From the NCBI RefSeq assembly GCF_005281345.1, contig NZ_SZXJ01000035.1, positions 285,138 to 349,137 of the forward strand: a DNA stretch of 64,000 bases. Direction: 5' to 3'. Below, one piece after another: positions 47,185-59,650 of this stretch (positions are counted from its first letter, which is position 1; the number at the start of each line of letters is the position of its first letter). The position numbers and the translations under genes are program-made. The notes under the pieces were generated by a model that was not told the DNA's origin, did not search any database, and was given only the letters and a program-made list of their open reading frames with translations. Origin of the DNA: Citrobacter sp. wls619 (GTDB taxonomy: Bacteria > Pseudomonadota > Gammaproteobacteria > Enterobacterales > Enterobacteriaceae).

Positions 47185-47520
47185 ATGATGATAAAAAAAA
47201 TGGTGTTAACACTGATGATGTGCAGCGGGATGGTTTTTATCAGCGGCTGCTCCAGCGTGATGTCACATACCGGAGGGAAAGAAGGGACCTATCCAGGCAC
47301 CCGTGCCAGCGCCACCATGATTGGCGATAGCGATACGAACTGGGGAACAAAGTCGTTGGCTATTCTGGATATGCCTTTTACTGCGGTTCTGGATACGGTA
47401 CTACTCCCGTGGGATCTCTTTCGCAAAGATAACTCGGTCCGATCTCGCGTAGAAAAGAGCGAGGAGAAAACGCAAGCCACCAACGCCGTTATCCCCCCAG
47501 CTCAAATGCCTGCGCCTTAA
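47185..47520 (+). CDS. yidQ: Lipoprotein YidQ (DUF1375/YceK family)
   Basis: 111 residues. Lipobox I-S-G-C22, then SSVMSHTGGKEGTYPGTRAS and LDTVLLPWDLFRKD, family marks shared with YceK. Serine at +2 predicts outer-membrane sorting. Function unknown. Divergent from ibpA; its stop is 1 base from the convergent yidR stop. Confidence 0.93.
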   Translation: MMIKKMVLTLMMCSGMVFISGCSSVMSHTGGKEGTYPGTRASATMIGDSDTNWGTKSLAILDMPFTAVLDTVLLPWDLFRKDNSVRSRVEKSEEKTQATNAVIPPAQMPAP

Positions 47521-47521
47521 G

Positions 47522-48748
47522 TTAACGTCCGGTTTCTGTCACCCATAGCTGGCGGAAACCGTCGACGTCTTCCATCCATGCAACCTGTCGGCCATCAGGA
47601 GAGAAGACAATCGCATCTGCTGAAGGTGGGTTGCCATGGCTGGTCGTTAAAAATTCAATCTCTCCCGTCTGCGCATCGCAGCAGGCAATTCGGTTTTCCA
47701 GCACAAATCCCAGCCATCGCCCCGACGGATGCCAGTTGAATGCCGACTGAATATCCGTGGCGCTCCGGGTGAGTTGACGCGGCTCCCCCCCTTGCACGGC
47801 AATGAGCCATAACTGCACGATACCGTTGTCATCACGCATCAGAAACGCAATTTCGGCTGCCTGTGGATTGCTGCGTACCCAGTGGCGTGGTTGATTCACC
47901 AGCCCCGGGAAGGCGCGATCGTGAGTAAACGTCAGGCGGCGCTGAACGATGCTGGCTGGTGGCGCAGGCATTGTTGCTTCCGTTCCCTCCAGAGGCGCCT
48001 CACCAGGCTGTTTCCAGCCGCTTTCATGGCGTGGCAAATCAACGATAAACAGTTCCGGTACTTTTTCACCACTGACAGACAACGTATCGCCGATAAAGGC
48101 CAGCGTATGATTTCCTACCCAACCCTCTTCATAAGCACGGTTAATCTCATCGCTGCCCGGTTTGGGTTCCGGCGTAGTCTGACTGACCAGCACACACCAG
48201 TGGCTACCGCTGTACTCACGCGGGTGATCGGCTGACACAGTCACCGGGCCATAGGGAACCGCCACGCCAACGTTACGTAAATCCAGTGCCGGAGAACGCT
48301 CATGCAACACATGGTCGTTGTAGGTGAAGCTCACACACTCACCGTTCGGACTAAAGACATGCACATGACTACCGCCACGCAGCGCGCCTGGAGTATACGG
48401 CGCGGTAATATCCATCGCATCCAGATTCGCCACTGCGGTCTGGGTCGCAATCACACCACGGCGATGATGAAAATCGTAATGCCATGTTTCATCTGGGTTT
48501 TCTGGCCCATGAATAAAGACATACTGCTCAGACTTAGGATGAACGGTCACCACGCCGACATGTGCGCCTTGCGTAGCACGGTAAATGACCTCAACCTCGC
48601 CGTCCTGCACATTCACTCGCTCAATAGTTTCACCCGTAAATGACGCACCGGAAGGGCGCACGTCATAGACCAGCCACTGGCTGTCCGGTGTCCAGGTGTT
48701 GATATTGGTAATCTGATGATTACGCGCTGCAAAGGTGATTTGTTTCAT
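47522..48748 (-). CDS. yidR: DUF3748 beta-propeller protein YidR
   Basis: 408 residues with repeated TolB-like propeller blades (WTPDSQWLVYDVRP, FNWHPSGRWLGFV, VFSPDGRQVAWM). No signal peptide, so cytosolic. Same length class as E. coli YidR. Function unknown. Confidence 0.93.
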   Translation of the reverse strand: MKQITFAARNHQITNINTWTPDSQWLVYDVRPSGASFTGETIERVNVQDGEVEVIYRATQGAHVGVVTVHPKSEQYVFIHGPENPDETWHYDFHHRRGVIATQTAVANLDAMDITAPYTPGALRGGSHVHVFSPNGECVSFTYNDHVLHERSPALDLRNVGVAVPYGPVTVSADHPREYSGSHWCVLVSQTTPEPKPGSDEINRAYEEGWVGNHTLAFIGDTLSVSGEKVPELFIVDLPRHESGWKQPGEAPLEGTEATMPAPPASIVQRRLTFTHDRAFPGLVNQPRHWVRSNPQAAEIAFLMRDDNGIVQLWLIAVQGGEPRQLTRSATDIQSAFNWHPSGRWLGFVLENRIACCDAQTGEIEFLTTSHGNPPSADAIVFSPDGRQVAWMEDVDGFRQLWVTETGR

Positions 48749-48812
48749 GGCGGTGTCCCGGACAAAAAATACCGCTCCTTTTTACCACGCACAGCGCGTA
48801 TCCCATAAGCCT

Positions 48813-49937
48813 TTAGCGGGCAGCAAGCGCATCAGCTTGCTGAGCGTTCACCGCCAAAGCGGGGAAGTCCTCGAACGTATAGTAACGAATGGGCGGCGGT
48901 AACCGCTCCATTGCTGTACCCGTCCACAGTTGCAGCTCTCCGACAGCATTGAGATCAACGCCCTGCCAGTGGTGCGGCAGCGCCAGTCGTTGCAGAACAG
49001 CCTGCTCGCCGGGCACGCGTGTCGGCAAACGATTATCCCCCATCTGATAGTTACGCCGCAGCACCAGATACTTTTCCGGCACCCGACGCCGACTGTTCCA
49101 CCAGCGGCCGTCCAGCATATCGAAATGGAAACGGGTGAGTTCCGGCGACTGAGCGCCAAGATGGACCAGTGCCTGGCGAAGTGCCGTTCCCATCGCCACC
49201 TCGTATACCCCCTGAGAAACCGTTTGCCCCGCCAGAATCAGCGACACCGCCAGGCGGGCACCAAGCAGGTTGGAGTAAAGATCTTCTGGCGAAAAAGCAG
49301 AAACACCTTCAGAAAATCCGGGAACAGACTCAAAACCGTACCATTGCGCAATTTCATGCCACTCCGCGACCTGAAACGCCAGATGAGCGGCCAGCCAGGC
49401 TGCCAGCGTGTAACGTGCGACAGGATCGGTTGGTGGTCTAAAGGCATTAAACACTAACCGACGCTGAGCCAGTTCGCTATCCAGATCGAGCGTAAACGCC
49501 TGCCCCAGTTTCGGCAGGATCTGACTAAAGATATAGACCGTCATATCAGCGGTATCACGCACGTGGGCGGTATCAATAAAGCCACCGTGAGCGGTGTAGA
49601 GAATGCCGTTATTTTCACGGCTTAAGCCGGTCAGGTTTTCCAGCCCGGCCAGCATGCTATCGTTGTACTGATGCAATCCAAGGTGGTCCGCCGGGACCAC
49701 GTTATCCAGCTGATAAAACGGTACCGGCATGCCCAGCAATTGTGCATGCAAGTTGTAGCCAAATGCACAGCAAGGACGTAACCCTTTAGGCAGTGGCTGT
49801 GGCGGCATAGCAGGCCACGCGGTGGTCGCCCTCGCTGTTGCCTGCGAAGCCAGATCTAATGCCACCGGTAGTGCCGCCCCAGCGCTGCCTGCGAGAAGTA
49901 ATGCCAGTAACGACATGGTTTTCAGCAACCTGCTCAA
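48813..49937 (-). CDS. Secreted DUF4056-family protein
   Basis: 374 residues. Signal peptide ending near A21 (LAGSAGA). Conserved-looking blocks are RPCCAFGYNLHAQ, GILYTAHGGFIDTAHVRDTADM and VAEWHEIAQWYGFES; the two histidine blocks could bind a metal, an inference. The fold and function are unknown to me; I place it in DUF4056 from these blocks. Last gene of a three-gene operon; its TTG start overlaps the preceding stop (TTGA) and has GGAG upstream. An internal ATG at 49916 would shorten the signal peptide. Confidence 0.75.
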   Translation of the reverse strand: MSRLLKTMSLLALLLAGSAGAALPVALDLASQATARATTAWPAMPPQPLPKGLRPCCAFGYNLHAQLLGMPVPFYQLDNVVPADHLGLHQYNDSMLAGLENLTGLSRENNGILYTAHGGFIDTAHVRDTADMTVYIFSQILPKLGQAFTLDLDSELAQRRLVFNAFRPPTDPVARYTLAAWLAAHLAFQVAEWHEIAQWYGFESVPGFSEGVSAFSPEDLYSNLLGARLAVSLILAGQTVSQGVYEVAMGTALRQALVHLGAQSPELTRFHFDMLDGRWWNSRRRVPEKYLVLRRNYQMGDNRLPTRVPGEQAVLQRLALPHHWQGVDLNAVGELQLWTGTAMERLPPPIRYYTFEDFPALAVNAQQADALAAR

Positions 49938-51064
49938 AATGCCTCTCCGACCTGAAAATAGAAACCGCTACTGCCTTTACCGATGCCGTAATCCAGGCGT
50001 ACGTTGACGCGTGGCTTGAATTCAAAGCGATAACCGACTCCTGCCGAGGGCAGCCAGCGTCCGTCGTCCAACGCACTAAATGATGGCCCCATGGTACCCG
50101 CGCCCAGCCAACCGACCACGCCGTGCCGCCAATCGAGCTTGCGGCGATACTCAAGTTGTCCGCTGACGACATTCTTATCCCGATAGCGCCCTTCGTAATA
50201 ACCACGCATGCGTTGATTGCTACCGAGCAGCGGCATCATGTTCCACGGCACGTCACCCTGAGTAAAGGCACCGTCCATCTCCCATGCCAGTACGTCCTGG
50301 TCGTCCAGGGAGTGGTAACGACTGTAGTGCAACTGGTACTCATCAAACCGGGTATCGCTTCCCACATCGGGCGTATAACGGGTATAGCGTACGTCGGCAT
50401 ACTGCCCTTTACGCGGATTAGGGACGAAATCACGATCGTCCCAGCTCAGTTCCACGCTACTCCCGGAACTGAGAACCGATGCCCCCTGCGGCGTATTTTC
50501 AATTTTCGGTGGATCGTTGTCGTCCATTTGCGCAGCATGCTGCGCATTCAGCGACCAGCCGACGCCCAGATAGACATTAGGCGCAATCCGACGATACAAC
50601 GTGGGGTGTAGATCCAGCACCTGAGCCGTATATTGCTGTTTTTGGCTGTCTTTATCTCCGGCACTAAATCCCTGCCCCCAGTACCAGGTTGGCGTATCGG
50701 TTAATGCGCCATTGAGAAAGAAACGCCAGCGATCGTCGGCGAAAAAAGCATAATTCTGCATCGTGATGCCAAAGGCCCCCGTTGAGCTAAAGTAGCCGCT
50801 CAGCGTCAGCGTCGAGTTTTGACTCACCGTATCGTTCGGATCGGGTCGATACATCCCCACCACTGCCGTCCCGATCCCCAGCCCCAGTTCCGGGGTATAA
50901 AACGGCCCCGGCATTACGCCCCAGTCGATACCTTTACTGGCGTTAAAGTTATCGCTGGCGCCCAGTGTATTCAGCCAGCCGTCAACCTCGTTGCGGGTCG
51001 GTAGCGCCGACTGAACGCATCCGGCAAACAGGCAGAAAAACAGAAGCAGGCCGATGCGCGTCAA
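49934..51064 (-). CDS. Omp85/BamA-type outer-membrane barrel without POTRA domains
   Basis: 376 residues. An N-terminal export signal with a lipobox-like F-A-G-C16, a short periplasmic part, then a 16-strand-type barrel: the Omp85 loop-6 signature appears as M-R-G-Y-Y-E-G-R-Y-R-D, and the protein ends in phenylalanine. BamA/TamA proteins carry several POTRA domains before the barrel; none fits in the first 65 residues, so this is a small surface-antigen-type member. TTG start overlapping the upstream stop (TTGA). Middle gene of the operon. Confidence 0.85.
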   Translation of the reverse strand: MTRIGLLLFFCLFAGCVQSALPTRNEVDGWLNTLGASDNFNASKGIDWGVMPGPFYTPELGLGIGTAVVGMYRPDPNDTVSQNSTLTLSGYFSSTGAFGITMQNYAFFADDRWRFFLNGALTDTPTWYWGQGFSAGDKDSQKQQYTAQVLDLHPTLYRRIAPNVYLGVGWSLNAQHAAQMDDNDPPKIENTPQGASVLSSGSSVELSWDDRDFVPNPRKGQYADVRYTRYTPDVGSDTRFDEYQLHYSRYHSLDDQDVLAWEMDGAFTQGDVPWNMMPLLGSNQRMRGYYEGRYRDKNVVSGQLEYRRKLDWRHGVVGWLGAGTMGPSFSALDDGRWLPSAGVGYRFEFKPRVNVRLDYGIGKGSSGFYFQVGEAF

Positions 51065-52071
51065 AAACGGTACTCTCCCGCCATGAAAAAGCTATTACGG
51101 TCGGCGAAGCCAATTTCGGTGGTGATATTAACGTTGCGGGTCAACTCATATTGCGCGCCTACCAGCACGTTCCAGGGGGATTGCAGGTGCTGTTTAACAT
51201 CGAAGCGACCATTGCCATCCTTGTTCGCAATATCCACCATTTTTTGCAATGCGGCAGAAGGCATTGTGAGATCGTTCAGGCTGCCGCTAAATTCTTGCTG
51301 CACATCCTGATACATGCTGCCCACCCACAGATTTAACTTGCCGGATGGCATGTGCAGGGCCTCCACGCCGGGAGTGGTAAAGCGATAACCTACACGTGGA
51401 GAGACGGTAAAGGCATTAATACTGCCATCAAGGATATCGAACTGTGTTTGCGTGTAGTTGGCATCAAAAGCCGTAAACCAGTTACCCACTCCGCCAACCA
51501 GAGTCGTCCCTACACCGTAGGTTGTGCCTTTAAAGTCGAGCTGAAATGCCAGATTCTGCAAATTGGCTGGTGTGCGGTATTTACGTGGTCCTTTGATTCC
51601 TACACCTATCTGCGAAACAGAGTGCCCGTCGGTATAGCCAATCAGACCATAGACGTTCATAAAGGGCAGCAGCCAGGCATCCAGTTTTAAGGTTTCGGTT
51701 TTACTTCTCTCCCGGGTGTTGCCGACGTTGATTTTAAACGCGTTATCCAACGAGTGACCGCGCAGGGAAAGACCGTTGAAATTGATGCTGTCTACATTAA
51801 TGTTTTGCCTGATATTCATGTAGTTAATATTCACACCAAACGGCTCAGGCAGCTCATAGCCACGTTTACGTGCCTCCTCACCTAAAAACGGCAAAACAGA
51901 GTGGCTTGCGGTTGGTTTAGCCACGGGTTTTGTCGGCAAAGAAGTAGCCTGACCATCGTCCTGATAGTCATACAGCGGTGTCAATGTTGAGCCAGAATCC
52001 GTCGCAGCCCAGGCGTGAAAAGCCAAACAGGAAGACGTCATCAACACCAGGCGGATGCGTGTGTTAGTCAT
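51061..52071 (-). CDS. Putative outer-membrane beta-barrel protein
   Basis: 336 residues. Signal peptide to about A23 (AFHAWA), a proline/threonine-rich stretch, then alternating amphipathic strands (KINVGNTRERSKTETLKLDAWLLPFMNVYGLIGY) and a terminal G-E-Y-R-F typical of outer-membrane barrels. I do not recognise the family. First gene of the operon, ATG start with AAGGA further upstream on the same strand. Co-encoded with an Omp85-type barrel and a DUF4056 protein. Confidence 0.75.
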   Translation of the reverse strand: MTNTRIRLVLMTSSCLAFHAWAATDSGSTLTPLYDYQDDGQATSLPTKPVAKPTASHSVLPFLGEEARKRGYELPEPFGVNINYMNIRQNINVDSINFNGLSLRGHSLDNAFKINVGNTRERSKTETLKLDAWLLPFMNVYGLIGYTDGHSVSQIGVGIKGPRKYRTPANLQNLAFQLDFKGTTYGVGTTLVGGVGNWFTAFDANYTQTQFDILDGSINAFTVSPRVGYRFTTPGVEALHMPSGKLNLWVGSMYQDVQQEFSGSLNDLTMPSAALQKMVDIANKDGNGRFDVKQHLQSPWNVLVGAQYELTRNVNITTEIGFADRNSFFMAGEYRF

Positions 52072-52244
52072 AAGGAAACATGGTTGCAGGCAGAAATCGC
52101 CCGAATATAAAAGAAGGGGGGAGAGTATAGAAGTTACGTGCTAAGTGGGGGGATTAATGTGCGATTTCACATCTGATAATACAAACATGATTTTTATAAC
52201 ATTCTTAATGTTTTATGCCTGGCCGAAGCCAGGCATAACGTGTA

Positions 52245-53057
52245 TCAGGAGAGAACGTATTTCTCAATCGCCCAGGCTACACCATCTTCAAGATTGGATT
52301 TCGTCACGAAGTTAGCCACTTCTTTCACCGACGAAATAGCATTATCCATTGCAACGCCTACGCCTGCGTATTCGATCATCGCGATATCATTTTCCTGATC
52401 GCCAATCGCCATAATCTCTTCCGCTTTAATGCCCAACGCATCAGCCAGCGATTTTACGCCCGTTCCTTTATTGACGCGTTTATCCAGAATTTCGAGGAAA
52501 TACGGCGCACTTTTCAGCACGGTGTACTTCTCTTTTACCTCTGCTGGAATACGCGAGATGGCTTTATCGAGGATCTCTGGTTCATCAATCATCATCACTT
52601 TCAGAAACTGGGTCGCCGGGTCCATGTTCTCTGCTTCACAGAACACCAGTGGGATGGTCGCGACAAAAGACTCATGCACCGTGTAGTAACTGATATCACG
52701 GTTGGCGGTATACAGCGTATTGCGATCGAGTGCGTGGAAATGCGAGCCGACCTCCCTGGAGAGTTGCTCCAGGAAACGGTAATCATCATAGCTCAGCGCG
52801 GTTTGCGCGACGGTACTCCCGTCTCCGGCTTTCTGCACCAGTGCACCGTTGTAGGTAATGCAGTAATCACCGGGTTGTTCCATATGCAGTTCTTTCAGAT
52901 AGCTGTGAACGCCAGCATACGGGCGCCCCGTGGTCAGTACCACATTCACACCTCGCGCGCGTGCCGCGGCAATCGCCGTTTTAACCGCAGGTGAAATGGT
53001 GTGATCGGGCAGCAGAAGTGTGCCATCCATGTCGATAGCAATAAGTTTGATAGCCAT
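52245..53057 (-). CDS. yidA: HAD-family sugar phosphatase YidA
   Basis: 270 residues, Cof-type HAD phosphatase. Motif I D-M-D-G-T-L (nucleophile D9), motif II TTGRP, motif III lysine in KGTGVKSL and motif IV GDQENDIAMI. Hydrolyses sugar phosphates such as erythrose-4-phosphate in E. coli. Confidence 0.96.
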   Translation of the reverse strand: MAIKLIAIDMDGTLLLPDHTISPAVKTAIAAARARGVNVVLTTGRPYAGVHSYLKELHMEQPGDYCITYNGALVQKAGDGSTVAQTALSYDDYRFLEQLSREVGSHFHALDRNTLYTANRDISYYTVHESFVATIPLVFCEAENMDPATQFLKVMMIDEPEILDKAISRIPAEVKEKYTVLKSAPYFLEILDKRVNKGTGVKSLADALGIKAEEIMAIGDQENDIAMIEYAGVGVAMDNAISSVKEVANFVTKSNLEDGVAWAIEKYVLS

Positions 53058-53177
53058 GAGTTCCCCGGATTAAATGAGTCCGTCCTCATGCTAACGCGAT
53101 TCCGCTCAAAAAACAGCTACGAAAAGGGGGATAGAAAGGGGAATCGGGATTCCCCTTTTGTAGATTGGTTGTCGTTT

Positions 53178-53260
53178 GTAGGCCTGATAAGCAACGCGCC
53201 ATCAGGCACAATACAACGTCTTGCCGGATGGCGGCATAAACCGCCTTATCCGGCCTACAG
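53178..53260. repeat. BIME (REP elements) between gyrB and yidA
   Basis: Two palindromic REP-type units: GTAGGCCTGATAAGC...GCGCCATCAGGC and TTGCCGGATGGCGGC...GCCTTATCCGGCCTACA. They lie directly after the gyrB stop. Confidence 0.85.
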
Positions 53261-53266
53261 ATTGGC

Positions 53267-55699
<2,433 letters not shown>

Positions 55700-55709
55700 T
55701 TATCTTGGG

Positions 55710-56783
55710 TTAATCCGTTATTTTACCCTTTTCCACGGTAAACATCTTCGAATTTTCATCGGACATGTCTATAACGTGTTCAGCGCTGATTGCGCTGACA
55801 AAGACCTGAGATTGCGTGGCTTTTAAGCGGCTGGCCAGCAGTCCGCGACGCGCATCATCCAGTTCAGAGGCAAAATCATCTATCAGGTACAGGCAGCGCC
55901 GACCGCTTTCACGGGTCAGGTACTCCCCTTGCGCCAGACGTAAGGCGCACATCAGCAGCTTTAGCTGCCCACGCGACAACGTGTCTTCCACCGGCGCACC
56001 ATCGGCGCGTATACGGAAATCCGCCTTATGCGGGCCGTGCGCAGTGTAGGTCAACATGCGATCGCGTTCAAAACTACGTTCCAGCACTTCAGCGTAGTCG
56101 CTCTCTTTCTCCCAGCCGCGCTGGAAAGAGAAAGAAAGGGAAAACTCAGGAAGAAACTGCTGACAGGTATCCGCCATATCCTGTGCGATACCGGCGCTGT
56201 ACTCCGCGCGCCAGGTGCTGATCTGTTCCGCCAGCGGGATCAGTTCTTTATCCCACGGACGCAGTTGCTCATAACGACTCACCTGGCGCAGCGCCGCGTT
56301 GCGTTGCTTGAGCAGACGCTTCAGGTTGCTCCAGGCGGTGAAAAATCCAGCTTCATTGTGAAAGCATCCCCAGTCAAGGAACGCTCTTCTGTATTTGGGG
56401 CCGCCGTTGAGTAAAGTAAACCCTTCAGGCGTTATCAGTTGCATCGGCATCAGGTGCGCCAGTTCCGCGACCTTATGCCCGTCAGTGCCATCAATGCGTA
56501 CTTTACTGTCGCCCTGTTTGTCTTTCGTCAGGCCAATCGAGGTCTCACGTTCTTCCCCCTGTAAACGCCCGTGGAGGACAAACGATTCCTGCTCGTGGCG
56601 AATCACGCGGCCAATTTGCAAACTACGAAACGCGCGGCCATGGCCAAGCGTGTAAATTGCCTCCAGCACGCTGGTTTTGCCACTGCCGTTAGCGCCAACC
56701 AGAAAGTTAAAGCCGGGAGATAAAGCGAGATCCGCATTTTCAATATTGCGGAAATCTTTAATCAGGAGTCGGGATAGCGACAT
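55710..56783 (-). CDS. recF: DNA replication/repair protein RecF
   Basis: 357 residues, SMC-like ATPase: Walker [10 protein letters not shown], signature LSRGQLKLL and Walker [12 protein letters not shown]. Loads RecA at gaps with RecOR. Same length as E. coli RecF. Separated from dnaN by 138 bases. Confidence 0.98.
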   Translation of the reverse strand: MSLSRLLIKDFRNIENADLALSPGFNFLVGANGSGKTSVLEAIYTLGHGRAFRSLQIGRVIRHEQESFVLHGRLQGEERETSIGLTKDKQGDSKVRIDGTDGHKVAELAHLMPMQLITPEGFTLLNGGPKYRRAFLDWGCFHNEAGFFTAWSNLKRLLKQRNAALRQVSRYEQLRPWDKELIPLAEQISTWRAEYSAGIAQDMADTCQQFLPEFSLSFSFQRGWEKESDYAEVLERSFERDRMLTYTAHGPHKADFRIRADGAPVEDTLSRGQLKLLMCALRLAQGEYLTRESGRRCLYLIDDFASELDDARRGLLASRLKATQSQVFVSAISAEHVIDMSDENSKMFTVEKGKITD

Positions 56784-56821
56784 ATCAACTCATAACCAGG
56801 GCGTTATCGTCGCAGTTAGTC

Positions 56822-56899
56822 TGGTTACGGCCAGCGCACAGCAACCGGAGCGTACTGAAGTACGTGAGGATTGCGAGCACTGCCCGGAGCCAGAATAAC
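56822..56899. repeat. Imperfect long palindrome between dnaN and recF
   Basis: Symmetric around CGTACT-GA-AGTACG (56851-56864), with partly matching outer arms (GTTACGGCCAGCGC against GCACTGCCCGGAGCCAG...TAAC). It resembles a dispersed boxC-type intergenic repeat; the class is not certain. Confidence 0.65.
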
Positions 56900-56921
56900 A
56901 AGTAAGATAGCCCGATATTCT

Positions 56922-58022
56922 TTACAGGCGCATAGGCATGACGACATAGGCTGCAGATTGTGACGCTGCATCTTCAATCTGTACGCTCGATACGGAGTCG
57001 GTCAGCATAATGCGCACATTTTCACACTTCAGCGCATTAAGTACGTCCAGCACGTAGCTGACGTTAAAACCGATTTCCAGTTCAGTGCCCGGATAGGTGA
57101 CGTCGAGGATCTCTTCCGCCTCTTCCTGTTCCGGGTTGTTAGCCGTGATTTTGAGCTGATTTTCACTGACATACAGACGCACGCCGCGGAATTTCTCGTT
57201 AGAGAGGATTGCCGCACGAGCAAACGCCTGTTTAAGGATATCGCAACCGGCTTCCAGATGTTTGTCCGGATTCTTCGGCAATACGCGGCGATAATCCGGG
57301 AAACGACCGTCAACCAGCTTGGAAGTGAAGATAAAGTCGCCCACATGTGCGCGAATGTTGTTGCTACCAATCTGCACGCGCAGCGGATTGTCACCGCCGT
57401 CGAGCATACGCATCAGTTCAATAACACCTTTACGCGGTACGATCACCGAATGGTTAGGCAGGGACTGACCAACCGGCATAGAACAAACGGCCAGACGGTG
57501 ACCATCGGTCGCCACGGTACGCAGCTCTTCGCCTTCGGTTTCAAACAGCATACCGTTTAAGTAGTAACGCACGTCCTGATGCGCCATCGAAAACTGCGTG
57601 GCTTCAATCAGGCGCTTCATCGTAGCCTGCGGCAGGGTGAATTCGACTTCGCTCTGCCAGTCATCCAGATTCGGAAAGTCAGCAGCAGGTAATGTGGACA
57701 GCGAGAAACGGCTGCGACCAGAACGCACCAACATACGGTCGCCTTCCAGTTGAACGGCAATTTCCGCACCTTCCGGCAACCCACGACAGATGTCGAAGAA
57801 TTTACGCGCCGGAACGGTGGTTGCACCAGGCTCATGCGCCTGGATCAGCGCCACGCGTGCCACCATCTCCATTTCGAGATCGGTACCGGTCAGAGAAAGC
57901 GTTCCATCCGCAACCTGTAGCAACAGGTTTCCGAGGATCGGCAGTGTAGGACGACCACCCAGCGGGCCGCTGACCTGCTGAAGCGGTTTTAATAAATGTT
58001 CACGTTCAACGGTAAATTTCAT
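56922..58022 (-). CDS. dnaN: DNA polymerase III beta clamp
   Basis: 366 residues with three repeated clamp domains; ends S-Y-V-V-M-P-M-R-L. The sliding clamp holds polymerases on DNA and recruits partners. It follows dnaA by 4 bases. Confidence 0.99.
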   Translation of the reverse strand: MKFTVEREHLLKPLQQVSGPLGGRPTLPILGNLLLQVADGTLSLTGTDLEMEMVARVALIQAHEPGATTVPARKFFDICRGLPEGAEIAVQLEGDRMLVRSGRSRFSLSTLPAADFPNLDDWQSEVEFTLPQATMKRLIEATQFSMAHQDVRYYLNGMLFETEGEELRTVATDGHRLAVCSMPVGQSLPNHSVIVPRKGVIELMRMLDGGDNPLRVQIGSNNIRAHVGDFIFTSKLVDGRFPDYRRVLPKNPDKHLEAGCDILKQAFARAAILSNEKFRGVRLYVSENQLKITANNPEQEEAEEILDVTYPGTELEIGFNVSYVLDVLNALKCENVRIMLTDSVSSVQIEDAASQSAAYVVMPMRL

Positions 58023-58026
58023 AGCG

Positions 58027-59430
58027 TCACGAAGATAATGTTCTGATTAAATTGGAGAAATCTTCTTTAATATCATGGCTTTCTTCACGCAACTGCTCAA
58101 TCTTGCGACAGGCATGAAGCACGGTAGTATGGTCACGCCCACCAAACGCATCGCCAATTTCCGGCAGACTGTGGTTAGTGAGCTCTTTTGCCAGCGCCAT
58201 CGCCATCTGGCGCGGACGAGCTACCGAGCGAGATCGACGCTTAGAAAGCAGATCCGCAATTTTGATTTTGTAATACTCCGCCACCGTCTTTTGAATATTG
58301 TCGATGGTGACCAGCTTTTCCTGCAAAGCCAGCAGATCGCGCAGCGCTTCACGCACAAAATCGATAGTAATCGCCCGGCCAGTAAAGTTAGCGTTGGCGA
58401 TCACGCGGTTCAGTGCGCCTTCCAGTTCACGCACGTTAGAGCGTAGGCGCTTGGCAATAAAGAACGCCACCTCACCCGGCAGACGAATGTCATTTTCGTC
58501 GGCTTTTTTCATCAGGATCGCGACGCGGGTTTCCAGTTCAGGTGGTTCGATCGCGACGGTCAGCCCCCAGCCGAAGCGGGATTTCAGACGATCTTCAACG
58601 CCATTGATCTCCTTCGGATAGCGATCCGATGTCAGGATGATCTGCTGATTACCTTCCAGCAGGGCATTAAAGGTGTGGAAAAATTCTTCCTGCGATCGTT
58701 CTTTATTGGCAAAGAATTGAATATCGTCAATCAGCAACGCATCAACGGAACGGTAATAGCGTTTAAACTCTTCGATCGCATTGTTTTGCAGGGCTTTAAC
58801 CATGTCCTGCACAAAACGCTCGGAGTGCATATACACCACCTTTGCGTTCGGCTTACGCGCCATAATGCCGTTACCTACCGCGTGCAGCAGGTGGGTTTTA
58901 CCCAGACCTGTACCGCCATAAAGGAATAACGGATTGTAGGCGCCACCAGGATTGTCCGCCACCTGACGTGCCGCCGCGCGCGCCAGTTGGTTAGATTTAC
59001 CTTCAACGAAGTTATCAAACGTATGTTTGACGTTGACGTTAGAGCGATAGGTAGGCTCTGCCGGGGCCGGCACGTTATCCCAGCCGGGGCGCGCCGCCGG
59101 AGCGGCTCGTTGCGGTTGCACTTGTTGAGCCACATGCGCAGGCGTAACAATGTTATTCACCGGCGTCTTCAGCGTTTGCGTGACAGGTTTAGTGCCAACT
59201 TCAAAACGCAGCTGTGGGGCATCCGCTCCGCAGAAATTATTCAGCAATCCATTAATATTATTGAGGTATTTATCCCTTACCCAATCGAGCACAAAACGGT
59301 TTGGCGCATACAAAGCCAGCGTGTTATCGCTCAGTTCCGCCTGCAACGGGCGTATCCACATACTGAATTCTGTGGCTGGTAACTCATCCTGCAATCGGGC
59401 AAGACACTGCTGCCAAAGCGAAAGTGACAC
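58027..59430 (-). CDS. dnaA: Chromosomal replication initiator DnaA
   Basis: 467 residues with a GTG start (V-S-L-S-L-W-Q-Q), as in E. coli, preceded by TGGAG. Domain I about 1-86, linker, AAA+ with Walker [12 protein letters not shown] and Walker [10 protein letters not shown], and domain IV with [15 protein letters not shown] for DnaA-box binding. Upstream in-frame extensions have no ribosome site. Confidence 0.99.
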   Translation of the reverse strand: MSLSLWQQCLARLQDELPATEFSMWIRPLQAELSDNTLALYAPNRFVLDWVRDKYLNNINGLLNNFCGADAPQLRFEVGTKPVTQTLKTPVNNIVTPAHVAQQVQPQRAAPAARPGWDNVPAPAEPTYRSNVNVKHTFDNFVEGKSNQLARAAARQVADNPGGAYNPLFLYGGTGLGKTHLLHAVGNGIMARKPNAKVVYMHSERFVQDMVKALQNNAIEEFKRYYRSVDALLIDDIQFFANKERSQEEFFHTFNALLEGNQQIILTSDRYPKEINGVEDRLKSRFGWGLTVAIEPPELETRVAILMKKADENDIRLPGEVAFFIAKRLRSNVRELEGALNRVIANANFTGRAITIDFVREALRDLLALQEKLVTIDNIQKTVAEYYKIKIADLLSKRRSRSVARPRQMAMALAKELTNHSLPEIGDAFGGRDHTTVLHACRKIEQLREESHDIKEDFSNLIRTLSS

Positions 59431-59641
59431 GGCGGACTCCACTCGAACAAAAGTCGATAAATGACAAAGGCTGAAACATTCATGATTGTTGACGCACATC
59501 GACAAGACCCTATGCAAAGGGTGACGTGCGAATTGCTATCTGCAATTTTTACCCGATCAGGATCCATTGAAACGATCAGGACCGCGGATCATAGCGTAAA
59601 CTGAGAAAGAGATCTTCTGTTTCTCACAGATTCTTCCCGAT

Positions 59642-59650
59642 TTATCCACA
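59642..59650 (+). promoter_or_regulatory. DnaA box
   Basis: Perfect consensus TTATCCACA, about 210 bases upstream of dnaA; the site for DnaA autorepression in E. coli. Confidence 0.93.
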
